A stretch of 64,000 nucleotides of DNA, from contig NZ_CP160680.1 in assembly GCF_040784935.1 (NCBI RefSeq), positions 3,132,501-3,196,500 of the forward strand, read 5' to 3'. Below, in pieces: positions 25,514-34,447 of this stretch. The number at the start of each line of letters is the position of its first letter. The stretch's first letter is position 1. The position numbers were made by a program, and so were the translations under genes. Origin of the DNA: Lewinella sp. LCG006. Its GTDB lineage: Bacteria > Bacteroidota > Bacteroidia > Chitinophagales > Saprospiraceae. The notes below the pieces were generated by a model, which made no database searches, was not told where the DNA came from, and was given only the letters and a program-made list of their open reading frames with translations.

Positions 25514-25753
25514 ATGAGTAATCTGGAAAAATACAATCAAGCCTTTACAAAAGTCTTCGAAGTGGATGAGCATTTGCTAAACGAGGACTTTAATGCGGAC
25601 AGCTTAGATAAGTGGGATTCTATCACCCAGTTGAGCTTAGTGACGGAGTTGGAAGACACCTTTGATATTATGCTGGATTCAGAAGATCTTTTAAATCTCC
25701 GGTCGTACGAGGAAGGGAAAGTAATTCTTGGAAAATATGAAGTAAGTATCTAA
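25514..25753 (+). CDS. Acyl carrier protein 2
   Basis: 79 residues, acidic, four-helix ACP. Phosphopantetheine attachment at S36 in LDKWDSITQLSLVTELEDTF. Like ACP 1 it has WDS instead of DSL, but the two differ through most of their length, so they probably serve different partners. It lies 69 bases after the active ketosynthase and 3 bases before the second SDR. Two ACPs in one small cluster suggest one for chain building and one for loading by the ligase; which is which cannot be told. Confidence 0.9.
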   Translation: MSNLEKYNQAFTKVFEVDEHLLNEDFNADSLDKWDSITQLSLVTELEDTFDIMLDSEDLLNLRSYEEGKVILGKYEVSI

Positions 25754-25756
25754 TTA

Positions 25757-26518
25757 ATGGAAAAGGACGATAGAAGACTACTTACGAATAAAGTCGCATT
25801 AATAACCGGAGCAAGTAAAGGTATAGGTAAGGCTATAGCTGAACGTTACGCCGAAGAAGGAGCTACGGTATACGCTAATGCAAGAGAAGAAGGAGGCATA
25901 GATGAGTGGGCGAAAGTGCTTAGTGAAAACCATGGTGTACCCGTAAACCCTCTTTATTTTGATGTTCGTGACGAAAAAGCGATTCGTGAGAACATTATGA
26001 AGATTAAAAAGCAAAGCGGAGGTATTGATATTCTCGTGAATAACGCAGGAGTTGTAAGCTACGAGATGTTGGCTATGATTAATGCTAATCATTTTCGAGA
26101 AATGTTTGAAGTTAATGTAGTAGCGGTTATTCAGCTTATTCAACTCGTTTCCCGATTAATGCAAAGGCAAAAAAGCGGATCCATCATCAATATTTCCAGT
26201 ATTGTTGGTGTAGAAGGAGTGAGTGGACAATTGGCTTATTCAGCTACAAAAGGAGCGGTAATTTCGCTTACCAAATCTGCCGCAAAGGAACTGGCAGTTA
26301 ATAACATTCGTGTCAATGCCGTTGCTCCGGGGATGATTAATACAGAACGATTAAGTCAAGTCTTGACCGAAAAATTCAGTGATCGTGTGAATAGCATCGG
26401 CATGGGGCGTTTAGGTGAGCCGTCTGAAGTTGCTGATACTTGTGTCTATCTGGGGTGCGATCTTTCAAAGTATGTCACAGGCCAGATAATCAAGGTAGAC
26501 GGAGGCACAATTATCTGA
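25757..26518 (+). CDS. FabG-like 3-ketoacyl-ACP reductase (SDR 2)
   Basis: 253 residues, classical SDR: ALITGASKGIGKAIAERYAE, ILVNNAGVVSYEML with the NNAG motif, INISSIVGVEGVSGQLAYSA with catalytic serine, YSATKGAVISLTKSAAKELA with Y-x3-K, and RVNAVAPGMINTERL. It is closer to housekeeping FabG than SDR 1. It directly follows ACP 2 and very likely reduces the 3-keto group made by the KASIII pair to 3-hydroxyacyl-ACP with NADPH. No dehydratase or enoyl reductase gene is present, so a 3-hydroxyacyl end product is the simplest prediction. Confidence 0.9.
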   Translation: MEKDDRRLLTNKVALITGASKGIGKAIAERYAEEGATVYANAREEGGIDEWAKVLSENHGVPVNPLYFDVRDEKAIRENIMKIKKQSGGIDILVNNAGVVSYEMLAMINANHFREMFEVNVVAVIQLIQLVSRLMQRQKSGSIINISSIVGVEGVSGQLAYSATKGAVISLTKSAAKELAVNNIRVNAVAPGMINTERLSQVLTEKFSDRVNSIGMGRLGEPSEVADTCVYLGCDLSKYVTGQIIKVDGGTII

Positions 26519-26534
26519 TCAATACGCTGAATAA

Positions 26535-27917
26535 ATGTTTTTAGGACTAAACGAAAAAAACAGTACATCAACGGCCATTATTGATGACAGTAAGGCGAGT
26601 GTGACATATGGTGAATTATGTACGTTTTCACAAACCTTTTCTTCTTTTGTAAAAAAAAGGACACTGGCGTTCATTCTTTGTGATAATGAAATTGGAGCTA
26701 TTGCCGGATTTATTGCAAGCCTTTCCAATGCTGTTGTTCCTTTGTTGCTGAGTAGTAAAATAGATAAAGTATTACTCGATCAGCTTATAGAAAAATACCA
26801 TCCTACCTACTTCTGGCAAAGTAGTGATACCGAATTTGATTTTAAGTCGGAGCCTATATTTAGCGCTTATGGATATGAGCTTTTAACAACAGGTCTGACT
26901 CCTTATAGTTTGCATGAAGACCTGTCAATGTTGTTATCTACCTCTGGTAGTACGGGAAGTCCTAAATTGGTACGGCATAGCTACAAAAACGTAGAACGTA
27001 ACGCGGAAAATGTAGCCCGATTTTTTGAATTATCAACAGAAGATCGCCCAATTGCTGCTTTGCCAATACACTATACAATGGGGCTTTCTGTCGTTGTGAG
27101 CCACCTCTATGCAGGTGCCACTATTCTTTTGACAAAGAGAGGCCTACTTGATCCAGCATTTTGGCAATTTCTTAAAGAACAAAAAGCAACCAGTTTTACG
27201 GGAGTTCCTTACAACTTCGAATTACTGCACAAGTTGAGGTTTTTCAGGATGGATTTGCCATCCTTAACCTTACTTACCCAAGGAGGAGGAAAGCTTTCGG
27301 AGCAGTTGTTTAAAGACTTTGCAGACTTTGCGGATCGAACCGGTAAAAAGTTTATTGCTACGTATGGACAAACAGAAGGCACCGCGAGAATGGCTTACCT
27401 ACCCGCACATCTAGCCACCCAAAAGACGGGGAGTATAGGGTATGCTATTCCTGAAGGGAGATTGTACGTGGTAAATGACAAAGGAGAAGAACTACTAGAT
27501 AGAGAACAGGTAGGAGAGATGGTATACGAAGGGCCTAATGTCACAATGGGATACGCTACAGAAGGAGTAGATTTGAGCAAAGGAGACGAAAACCACGGGG
27601 TTTTATATACCGGAGATATAGTGAAACGAGATGAAGATGATGCTTACTATATCATAGGGAGAAAAAACAGGTTTCTTAAGTTATACGGTTTGAGAATAAG
27701 TTTAGACGAAATTGAACAAATGATAAAATCCAACTTCAAGGTTGATTGTGCTTGTTCAGGGGATGATCAGAAAATGATAGTTAGGATAACTGAGGAAGAT
27801 ATCATTAAGGAAGTAAGTAAATACATTGCCGATAAAACGCAGCTGTATCATCAAGCTTTTGAAGTTGTTTATGAGGAGACAATTTTAAGAAACGAAGCAG
27901 GGAAAATAATGTATTAG
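26535..27917 (+). CDS. AMP-forming acyl-CoA/acyl-ACP ligase
   Basis: 460 residues of the ANL superfamily. A3 phosphate loop LLSTSGSTGSPKLVRH (about 133-148), A5 ATYGQTEGTARM, A7/A8 LYTGDIVKRDEDDAYYIIGR and KLYGLRISLDEIEQ, and a C-terminal lysine in RNEAGKIMY at the A10 position. It is shorter than typical acyl-CoA synthetases (about 520), mainly in the N-terminal half. In a cluster with two ACPs it probably activates a free carboxylic acid and loads it on an ACP (or CoA), supplying the starter or an alternative acyl group. The substrate is not predictable from sequence. Confidence 0.88.
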   Translation: MFLGLNEKNSTSTAIIDDSKASVTYGELCTFSQTFSSFVKKRTLAFILCDNEIGAIAGFIASLSNAVVPLLLSSKIDKVLLDQLIEKYHPTYFWQSSDTEFDFKSEPIFSAYGYELLTTGLTPYSLHEDLSMLLSTSGSTGSPKLVRHSYKNVERNAENVARFFELSTEDRPIAALPIHYTMGLSVVVSHLYAGATILLTKRGLLDPAFWQFLKEQKATSFTGVPYNFELLHKLRFFRMDLPSLTLLTQGGGKLSEQLFKDFADFADRTGKKFIATYGQTEGTARMAYLPAHLATQKTGSIGYAIPEGRLYVVNDKGEELLDREQVGEMVYEGPNVTMGYATEGVDLSKGDENHGVLYTGDIVKRDEDDAYYIIGRKNRFLKLYGLRISLDEIEQMIKSNFKVDCACSGDDQKMIVRITEEDIIKEVSKYIADKTQLYHQAFEVVYEETILRNEAGKIMY

Positions 27918-27940
27918 TTTTCACTTGAGCACCTTTTTTG

Positions 27941-28561
27941 ATGTATAAAATCAAGAAATTCGTTAACGCTTATCGTAGTTCTAATACCTACATTCTATCA
28001 AATGATACGGATAATGCCATTATGATAGATGCAGGAGGCCCTGACGTAGATGTCGTTAATACATGGTTAGAAAATAACAATAAACAACTGGTTGCAATAT
28101 TACTTACGCATGAACATGCGGATCATTGCTTAGGGCTGCCACAGTTTTACCATCAGCATAAATGTGATATTTATTGCACACCAGAATGTGCTAAGAATAT
28201 TGGTATTAGCAAGCAAAATATGTCATTTTACATAGATGAGATCACTACTTTTGAAATCGATTTACCAGTTAAATATGTTGAGGATAATCAATCGTTAAGT
28301 ATTGGAGGATTTGAGCTAAAGGTGTTAAAGACACCAGGTCATAGTCCGGGTGGATGCTGTTTTTATACCCAAGACCTAATATTTACGGGTGATACTATTT
28401 TAAATGGAATCAAATCCCCTGTTACATTTCCTCACAGTAGTCGAAAAGCCTACAAAGCGTCCATTGATAAAATACTTGACGTATTACAACCCAAAATGTT
28501 GATTTGGCCTGGGCATGGTGAAGCATTTAGCTATGTTGATAAGGCTCAATTAGTATTTTAA
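27941..28561 (+). CDS. Metallo-beta-lactamase-fold hydrolase (glyoxalase II-like)
   Basis: 206 residues from the ATG at 27941. Metal-binding motif LLTHEHADHCLG (HxHxDH), TPGHSPGG with the next histidine, FTGDTIL with the bridging aspartate, and WPGHGE with the last. This is the glyoxalase II/YcbL pattern, and such enzymes hydrolyse thioesters. As the last gene of the ACP/ketosynthase block it could act as an editing or release thioesterase on acyl-ACP or acyl-CoA. That role is inferred from position; a general lactonase or thioesterase is equally possible. Confidence 0.85.
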   Translation: MYKIKKFVNAYRSSNTYILSNDTDNAIMIDAGGPDVDVVNTWLENNNKQLVAILLTHEHADHCLGLPQFYHQHKCDIYCTPECAKNIGISKQNMSFYIDEITTFEIDLPVKYVEDNQSLSIGGFELKVLKTPGHSPGGCCFYTQDLIFTGDTILNGIKSPVTFPHSSRKAYKASIDKILDVLQPKMLIWPGHGEAFSYVDKAQLVF

Positions 28562-28667
28562 GTGCTTTTCACCTCCTCTTCGTAATCTACTGTATAAATT
28601 CCCCCTTTTTTCTTCCAAGCAGTAAGAACAAGTGGAGGGAAAGCAAAAGGTCTACTAAAATTAATCA

Positions 28668-29396
28668 TTGCACCCTCTCCCCCAAAATACCCTAGAACGC
28701 ATCATCCCCGACCTATTAGCTACGGGTGAAACTACAGGTCGGGATACTTTGGCGCTGCATGTTGCGCGGTATGAATACGCTGCTAAGTTTGCTTATGGTT
28801 ACGTACTAGATGCCGCATGTGGTGTTGGCTATGGTAGTGCATTGTTGGCTAAAGCTGCCCGTATTGATACCGTTGTTGGGATTGACATGGAGGAAAGAGC
28901 AATCGCTTATGCAAAAGAAAAGTACAACGCACCGAATATCTCCTATTTGGCTACCGATGTTTATTTGTACAAGCCTACAGTATTTTTTGATTGCATTGTG
29001 TCACTAGAAACTATAGAACATCTGCCCGATCCTGAGGGGTGCATTAGGCATTTTTACAAGCTACTTCGGCCTGGCGGTATGCTCATTGCTTCCGTTCCTA
29101 TCACTCCTTCGATGGATGCTAACCCTCATCATCTTACTGATTTTAGTGCTAAATTATTTATCCAGTGTCTGGAATACGCAGGCTTTGTGATTGAAGATCA
29201 GTACCTGCAAATCCAATCCTATAATCCATTCAAATTATGGAGGGGCAAGGAACAACGAGGGAAAAATATCAGGTCTGGATTATTAAGATGGTACTGGCGT
29301 CATCCCGACAAGTTTTGGCTTCGAATTACATCCTTGCTGTCACATGGTTTTCAAAATCGCTATTTGACAGTAAAAGCTAAGAAACAGGGTGCTTGA
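28668..29396 (+). CDS. Class I SAM-dependent methyltransferase
   Basis: 242 residues from a TTG start. Rossmann methyltransferase core: VLDAACGVGYGSALLAKA (motif I), VVGIDMEERAIAYAKEKY (acidic loop), DCIVSLETIEHLPDPEGCI (motif II) and LLRPGGMLIASVPI (post-II). It resembles methyltransferases of O-antigen and capsule clusters, where they methylate a sugar or cap a chain. It overlaps the following glycosyltransferase by 4 bases, while 106 bases separate it from the acyl block, so a new transcription unit may begin here. Confidence 0.88.
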   Translation: MHPLPQNTLERIIPDLLATGETTGRDTLALHVARYEYAAKFAYGYVLDAACGVGYGSALLAKAARIDTVVGIDMEERAIAYAKEKYNAPNISYLATDVYLYKPTVFFDCIVSLETIEHLPDPEGCIRHFYKLLRPGGMLIASVPITPSMDANPHHLTDFSAKLFIQCLEYAGFVIEDQYLQIQSYNPFKLWRGKEQRGKNIRSGLLRWYWRHPDKFWLRITSLLSHGFQNRYLTVKAKKQGA

Positions 29397-30328
29397 ATAC
29401 ATCGATTACCAATTCTTCTACTCCTCTTATTGTTATACCTTCCTACAATGAGGCACCGGCCATACTCCTTAGCACGGTTACGGAGGTACTAGCCCTCGGT
29501 TATCGGGTGCTTGTCATTGATGATGGTTCTGATGCACCTGCACTGGATGGCTTCATTCACCAGTGCCTTACAGTGGTACGGCATAGTATCAATTTAGGTC
29601 AGGGGGCCGCTTTACAAACAGCCATCACTTTAGCTACTTTCAGAAAAGAAGCTATAATCGTAACCTTTGATGCCGATGGGCAGCACGATGTTTGCGATAT
29701 AAAAAAGATATTATGTCCTCTACAGGAGGGCCATGCAGATGTCGTTTTGGGTAGCCGTTTCCTAAATGAAGCTTACCATTCATCAGTACCCTTAAAGCGG
29801 CGAATACTCTTGCGAATGGGTATAGTATTCAATCATCTTCTCTGTGGTGTAAGGATGAGTGATGCTCACAACGGCTTGCGTGGCCTCAACTTGCATGCCA
29901 TGCAGCAAATACGTCTGCGAGAAAATCGGATGGCGCATGCTACAGAGCTAATTTGGCAAATCAAACAATCAACATTGCGATGGCAGGAAGTACCCGTAAA
30001 TATTACCTATTCGGCCTATTCTATGCAGAAAGATAATGCTTGGTGGCGTGCTCTTCGAATCATGCGAGATGTGCTTACTCGGCGTATGTTACCTGATGGG
30101 CAGCCTATTCCAGGAAGTACGCTGCTCTTTTGGTCTTTGGTACTTATATTGTTAGGTGTGTCTCTGCGTACTTATGGCTGGCTCTTCTGTCTTACAGGGA
30201 GCTTGTTTTCAATAGGAGCTCTTCTTGTTTATCGTCATCATCGAAGAAAATTGTTAGAGAAAACCATTGAGGTCAGACGATCGGCACTACAACACCATTT
30301 GGATGTAACTGAAAAACAGTTGCCATGA
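29393..30328 (+). CDS. Dolichol-phosphate-mannose-synthase-like family 2 glycosyltransferase
   Basis: 311 residues from a TTG. GT2 core: LIVIPSYNEAPAILLSTVTE, VLVIDDGSDAP, HSINLGQGAALQTAI, IVTFDADGQHDVCDI with the DADGQH metal motif of DPM1 types, and VVLGSRFL. Two hydrophobic segments at about 242-280 anchor the C-terminus. DPM1-like enzymes make polyprenyl-phosphate sugars used by membrane GT-C transferases; the next gene is a multi-spanning protein of that kind, which fits a donor-acceptor pair. Confidence 0.88.
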   Translation: MNTSITNSSTPLIVIPSYNEAPAILLSTVTEVLALGYRVLVIDDGSDAPALDGFIHQCLTVVRHSINLGQGAALQTAITLATFRKEAIIVTFDADGQHDVCDIKKILCPLQEGHADVVLGSRFLNEAYHSSVPLKRRILLRMGIVFNHLLCGVRMSDAHNGLRGLNLHAMQQIRLRENRMAHATELIWQIKQSTLRWQEVPVNITYSAYSMQKDNAWWRALRIMRDVLTRRMLPDGQPIPGSTLLFWSLVLILLGVSLRTYGWLFCLTGSLFSIGALLVYRHHRRKLLEKTIEVRRSALQHHLDVTEKQLP

Positions 30329-31770
30329 TTGGACAAAGACTTGTCGTATTTACCTCATTATTGTCGTGGCTACCATTTTTGCTTCTTTGCCTGTTTGTAC
30401 ATCCTTTGGGCACGCACGAGTGGGATTGGATCAGTAATTGGGGAGGAGTGTACGACGGATGGGACTACTTCGCTATTCAACAGCATTTGTATGATACTTT
30501 AGGTGGGCGTTACAGCAGTAATTTTTTGCTTTCGCTGACCAGTAGTTGGTATAGTCTTGCGGCGTTTCGTTGGCTTTTTGTGGGCAACCTACTATTGTTG
30601 TTGGGTTCCACGGTCTATCTGTTTCGTCAGGTGTTCCCATTTTTGCACGTGGGTACATTGGTTGGATTGGCAGCTTTGTCTTGGAGCCTATACTTCGAGG
30701 CTTCCACTAGTGTGTACGAAGATATTTACCGTTTCACCGTAGTAGTCATCTACCAGTTTGGGTTGGCGGGTAACTTGTTGGCGGCAGCTTTACTTATTCG
30801 ATTGCGACAACAAGGTTCGCTTTCGAAGATGGGCATCTTTCTATTATTCGTTCTTTTCGGGTTTACAGCTGGGCTGAACGAAATAAGTCTTGTTTTTTTG
30901 ATCTTGTCATTAGGTGCCTACATCGTCGCACAGTGGGCAGACCAAAAAAAGGTGCCGCTTTTTATCTGGGGGCTGACTGTTTTTTTGGCCGTTTGTGCTT
31001 GGGTGATCGTCGCATCACCAGGAAATGTGCTGCGGGCAGAGGCCACCGGAGTAGTTCGAGACTTAGGAAAGACACTGATCGCCACAACAGGAGCCAGCGG
31101 TTTTCTGTGGGCGCAGTGGCTTGGTAGCACCTTGTTGATTCCTTCGGCAATCCTGCTGCTTCCTTTTGTTAGGAGCTACCAAGCGGAATTGGCTGCCACG
31201 CGTCTTTTTGGCCGTCCCTGGCTTTGGCTTGGGGTACTTCTGCTGTTGTTGCCAATGGTGTGGTTACCGGTGTTTTATGGGTCCGGCCTTACCTTATTCC
31301 CCGAGTACATCGTGGATATGCTTTACTTCGCCTTCCAATTTTGCTTTTTCGCTACCCTGACAAGTTTTATGTTGTTAAAAAAATGGCAATTGCATACGGA
31401 AACGAAAGCCATGCCATTATTATCCATCCTCGTAGGAGCTTACCTCTTAATCAGGCTTTTTGCCGGGGATGTTTATTTCGATAAGACTAATAGGGACCCG
31501 TCTAAATCCCACTGGTCACGTATCCAGCTATCTTCCAACATAGGAAACGCCTGGCTGAGTTTGTTAGGAGGTGATGCAAGTGCTTATTCATCCGATATGC
31601 AGCAGCATTATATTGCCGTGGCGCAGTGCAGAAGTGATACCTGTCAAGTAGCTAAGCCAGGTAAGCTCCCCTTTCCGCTTTATGATCCGCTTTATGATCG
31701 GCGCGATGATGGTGGAGACCCTTTTATGTGCTGGTATTTCCAGGGTCGTCCTTGCCTAGTGAAGTATTGA
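30325..31770 (+). CDS. Multi-spanning membrane protein, DUF6056-like, GT-C candidate (copy 1)
   Basis: 481 residues with about ten hydrophobic helices. After helix 1 comes HPLGTHEWDWISNWGG, an acidic periplasmic motif of the sort GT-C glycosyltransferases use to bind polyprenyl-phosphate donors. The C-terminal hydrophilic tail ends in a cysteine-containing stretch, QCRSDTCQVAKPG, and YDPLYDRRDDGGDPF. A paralogue at 39637 shares both ends (HEWDW and YDPLYDR). It overlaps the DPM1-like gene by 4 bases. GT-C activity is inferred from topology, the acidic motif and the neighbour. Confidence 0.6.
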   Translation: MIGQRLVVFTSLLSWLPFLLLCLFVHPLGTHEWDWISNWGGVYDGWDYFAIQQHLYDTLGGRYSSNFLLSLTSSWYSLAAFRWLFVGNLLLLLGSTVYLFRQVFPFLHVGTLVGLAALSWSLYFEASTSVYEDIYRFTVVVIYQFGLAGNLLAAALLIRLRQQGSLSKMGIFLLFVLFGFTAGLNEISLVFLILSLGAYIVAQWADQKKVPLFIWGLTVFLAVCAWVIVASPGNVLRAEATGVVRDLGKTLIATTGASGFLWAQWLGSTLLIPSAILLLPFVRSYQAELAATRLFGRPWLWLGVLLLLLPMVWLPVFYGSGLTLFPEYIVDMLYFAFQFCFFATLTSFMLLKKWQLHTETKAMPLLSILVGAYLLIRLFAGDVYFDKTNRDPSKSHWSRIQLSSNIGNAWLSLLGGDASAYSSDMQQHYIAVAQCRSDTCQVAKPGKLPFPLYDPLYDRRDDGGDPFMCWYFQGRPCLVKY

Positions 31771-32165
31771 AATAGGCTCATAAACTTGAGGAATACCAGC
31801 TGTAATGATCCCAAAAAATCTCCATCGTGAGGGAGACGTCCGCCAGGACAGAAAGAAACCCCCTATTTGGTGCGGAGTGCGAGGTGCGGGAGCGTTTCCT
31901 CCATTCAATTAATGATTTAACCCTTACACCTAGGCTGTACAATCTGGTGCTTTTCTGACGCGACGGATTTAGCGCTTTCTTGGCAGGCTAAATTGCTATG
32001 AATAAGGTCTACTTAGCCAGGTTACACGGGCTTCAGTACGCACTTATTGAACGGAGAAAACTCGTGGCGGGCTAAAGCCACGCGCAACCTAATTTGCCAC
32101 CAGATTGAACACCCTTACACTCTTACACCCTTACACTTTTCCACCCTTCCACCAACTTCCTAACC
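31771..32165 (+). other. 395-base intergenic region
   Basis: No gene is seen. It contains a copy of a dispersed repeat of about 200 bp (31921-32120) and, just before the next gene, a short C/T-rich stretch with repeated ACCCTTACAC-like units. The first 150 bases hold nothing I recognise. Confidence 0.6.
31921..32120 (+). repeat. Dispersed intergenic repeat, copy A
   Basis: About 200 bp, closely similar over its whole length to 43752-43960. Landmarks are TAGGCT-TACAATCTG at the left, GCTTTTCTGA-GCGACGGATTT, AGGCTAAATTGCTA, and GGGCTAAAGCCACGCGCAAC-CTAATTTGCC at the right. The GGGCTAAAGCC part is a small palindrome. It has no coding capacity. Confidence 0.85.
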
Positions 32166-33323
32166 ATGCATCAACCAAAAATCTGGCTTTCCTCCCCCCA
32201 CATGTCGGGCCGCGAGGAGGTCTACGTGGCCGAAGCTTTTGCTACCAATTGGATAGCGCCGCTGGGCCCTCACGTCAATGCTTTTGAAGAAGTACTTGCC
32301 CAACGCGTAGGCGTGGCCCATGCTGCTGTGCTAAGTAGTGGTACGGCGGCGATTCACCTGGCACTTATCTTGTTGGAGGTAGGACCGGGTGATGTCGTCT
32401 TGTGCCAGAGCATGACCTTCTCGGCTTCTGCCAACCCCATCAAGTACCAGGGTGCCGAACCTGTTTTCATCGACTCCGAAGCGGACACCTTCAACATGGA
32501 CCCTCAGGCCCTGGAAGCAGCGATCATCGACCAAAGGGCCCAGGGCAAGCAGATCAAAGCGATCATTCCGGTACACCTCTACGGCCTTTCCGCCAAGATG
32601 AAAGAGATCATGGCCATTGCCGAAAAGTACAGCATCCCCGTCGTCGAAGATGCTGCCGAAGCACTGGGGGCCAGCTTGGATGGTCGCCCCTGTGGCAGCT
32701 TCGGGAAACTGGGCATCCTCAGTTTCAATGGCAACAAGATCATTACCACCAGCGGGGGAGGAGCCCTGGTGGGCAACGACAAAACCCTCATCGCCCAATC
32801 CCGCTTCCTGGCTACCCAGGCGCGTGATCAGGCTCCCCACTATCAGCATTCGCACGTGGGCTACAATTATCGCCTCAGCAATGTACTGGCCGGTATTGGT
32901 CGCGGCCAAATGGAGGTGCTCGACGAACGTATCGCCCAACGTCGCGCTAATTTCGAGCGTTACCGCGCCTACTTCCAGCAATGGAACGAGCAAGGCTTCC
33001 ACATCCAGTTTCAGGAAGAACAAGAAGGCATGTTCAGCAACCGCTGGCTAAGCTGCATTCTCGTAGATCCCGAGAAAAACAAAGGGCTCACCCGCGAAAC
33101 CATCCGCCTCACCCTGGAGGCCGACAACATCGAAGCCCGCCCCCTGTGGAAGCCCATGCACCTCCAGCCCGTCTTTCAGGATTGCGCCTACTACGGTGGC
33201 ACCACCGCTGAGCACCTCTTCGATATCGGTCTCTGCCTCCCCAGCGGCTCCAACCTCACGGAGGATGATTTTGAGCGCATCTTTGCGAGTTTGGGGAGGG
33301 TGTTGGAGGGTAGGTTAGTGTAG
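32166..33323 (+). CDS. DegT/DnrJ/EryC1/StrS aminotransferase, PglE-like
   Basis: 385 residues, full family length. The Schiff-base lysine is K191 in LSFNGNKIITTSGGGAL, typical of PglE/PerA UDP- or GDP-4-keto-6-deoxy sugar aminotransferases (SFNGNK type) rather than of the FdtB type seen at 1646. EDAAEALGAS and GYNYRLSNVLAGIGRGQME are also conserved. The N-terminus SSPHMSGREEVYVAEAFATN is that of PglE. With the FlaA1/PglF-like dehydratase at 36123 and the PglD-like enzyme at 22627 it would form UDP-4-amino-4,6-dideoxy-GlcNAc. GC content is visibly higher than in the acyl and assembly blocks. Confidence 0.9.
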   Translation: MHQPKIWLSSPHMSGREEVYVAEAFATNWIAPLGPHVNAFEEVLAQRVGVAHAAVLSSGTAAIHLALILLEVGPGDVVLCQSMTFSASANPIKYQGAEPVFIDSEADTFNMDPQALEAAIIDQRAQGKQIKAIIPVHLYGLSAKMKEIMAIAEKYSIPVVEDAAEALGASLDGRPCGSFGKLGILSFNGNKIITTSGGGALVGNDKTLIAQSRFLATQARDQAPHYQHSHVGYNYRLSNVLAGIGRGQMEVLDERIAQRRANFERYRAYFQQWNEQGFHIQFQEEQEGMFSNRWLSCILVDPEKNKGLTRETIRLTLEADNIEARPLWKPMHLQPVFQDCAYYGGTTAEHLFDIGLCLPSGSNLTEDDFERIFASLGRVLEGRLV

Positions 33324-33359
33324 TAATAAAGTGGTATTCTGACCACTAGCGGTTACCAA

Positions 33360-34410
33360 ATGTGTCCCTCCCGAGGAGGACATCGTTTAGAGATGTTGTG
33401 CTGTTTGCGGTTAAGGTTTTTGTTTCCTCTAGTGTGATCAAAAGTGTCCCTCTGGAGGGACCGATCCAGAGGATTGAGGGAAGAGAGAGATCGCTACTAG
33501 CTGGTGTTATCGTGTTTGCGGATATATGCTTGTTTGGGCGAGGGCTGTCCACCTCCGCCCTGCGGGCACCTCCTCTAGAGGAGGAGATCGTTTAGGGATG
33601 TTGTCCTGTTTGCGGATAGGTTTTTGTTTCCTCTAGTGCGATCAAAAGTGTCCCTCTGGATGGACCGATCCAGAGGATTGAGGGAGGAGAGAGATCGCTA
33701 CTAGCTGGTGTTATCGTGTTTGCGGATATATGCTTGTTTGGGCGAGGGCTGTCCACCTCCGCCCTGCGGGCACCTCCTCTAGAGGAGGATATCGTTTAGG
33801 GATGTTGTGCTGTTTGCGGTTAAGGTTTTTGTTTCCTCTAGTGTGATCAAATGTGTCCCTCTGGATGGACCGATCCAGAGGATCGAGGGAGGAGAGAGAT
33901 CGCTACTAGCTGGTGTTATCGTGTTTGCGGATATATGCTTGTTTGGGCGAGGGCTGTCCACCTCCGCCCTGCGGGCACCTCCTCTAGAGGAGGAGATCGT
34001 TTAGGGATGTTGTCCTGTTTGCGGATAGGTTTTTGTTTCCTCTAGTGCGATCAAAAGTGTCCCTCTGGATGGACCGATCCAGAGGATTGAGGGAGGAGAG
34101 AGATCGCTACTAGCTGGTGTTATCGTGTTTGCGGATATATGCTTGTTTGGGCGAGGGCTGTCCACCTCCGCCCTGCGGGCACCTCCTCTAGAGGAGGACA
34201 TCGTTTAGGGATGTGCTGTTTGCGGATAGGTTTTTGTTTCCTCTAGTGCGATCAAAAGTGTCCCTCTGGATGGACCGATCCAGAGGATCGAGAGAGGAGA
34301 GAGATCGCTACTAGCTGGTGTTATCGTGTTTGCGGATATATGCTTGTTTGGGCGAGGGCTGTCCACTCCCGACCTTCGGCGACCCCTGCGAACGGGGACA
34401 TGAGCGGGCC
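33360..34410 (+). repeat. Tandem array of five units of about 204 bp
   Basis: A direct-repeat array. The marker CGTGTTTGCGGATATATGCT begins at 33511, 33715, 33920, 34124 and 34325, giving periods of 204, 205, 204 and 201 bases. Each unit carries two perfect or near-perfect palindromes, CCTCTGGATGGACCGATCCAGAGG-like and CCTCCTCTAGAGGAGG. Copies differ by scattered substitutions and small indels. Short frames of 60-77 codons are open on both strands merely because of the unit length and repetition. It fills the gap between the aminotransferase and the Wzi gene. Confidence 0.93.
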
Positions 34411-34447
34411 GTGGCCCGAGCGATCCATTAAAAATCTAAATAAAATC

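Noticed and set aside
32331-33023. 230-codon frame on the - strand
   Set aside because: It lies wholly inside the PglE-like aminotransferase gene on the opposite strand, which has full family motifs.
33362-34201. Open frames of 60-77 codons on both strands in the repeat array
   Set aside because: They recur with each unit on both strands, have no ribosome binding site or family resemblance, and follow from the repeat itself.
33360-34410. Repeated units considered as a CRISPR array
   Set aside because: The units are about 204 bp with no short constant repeat separated by unique spacers; the whole unit is repeated.
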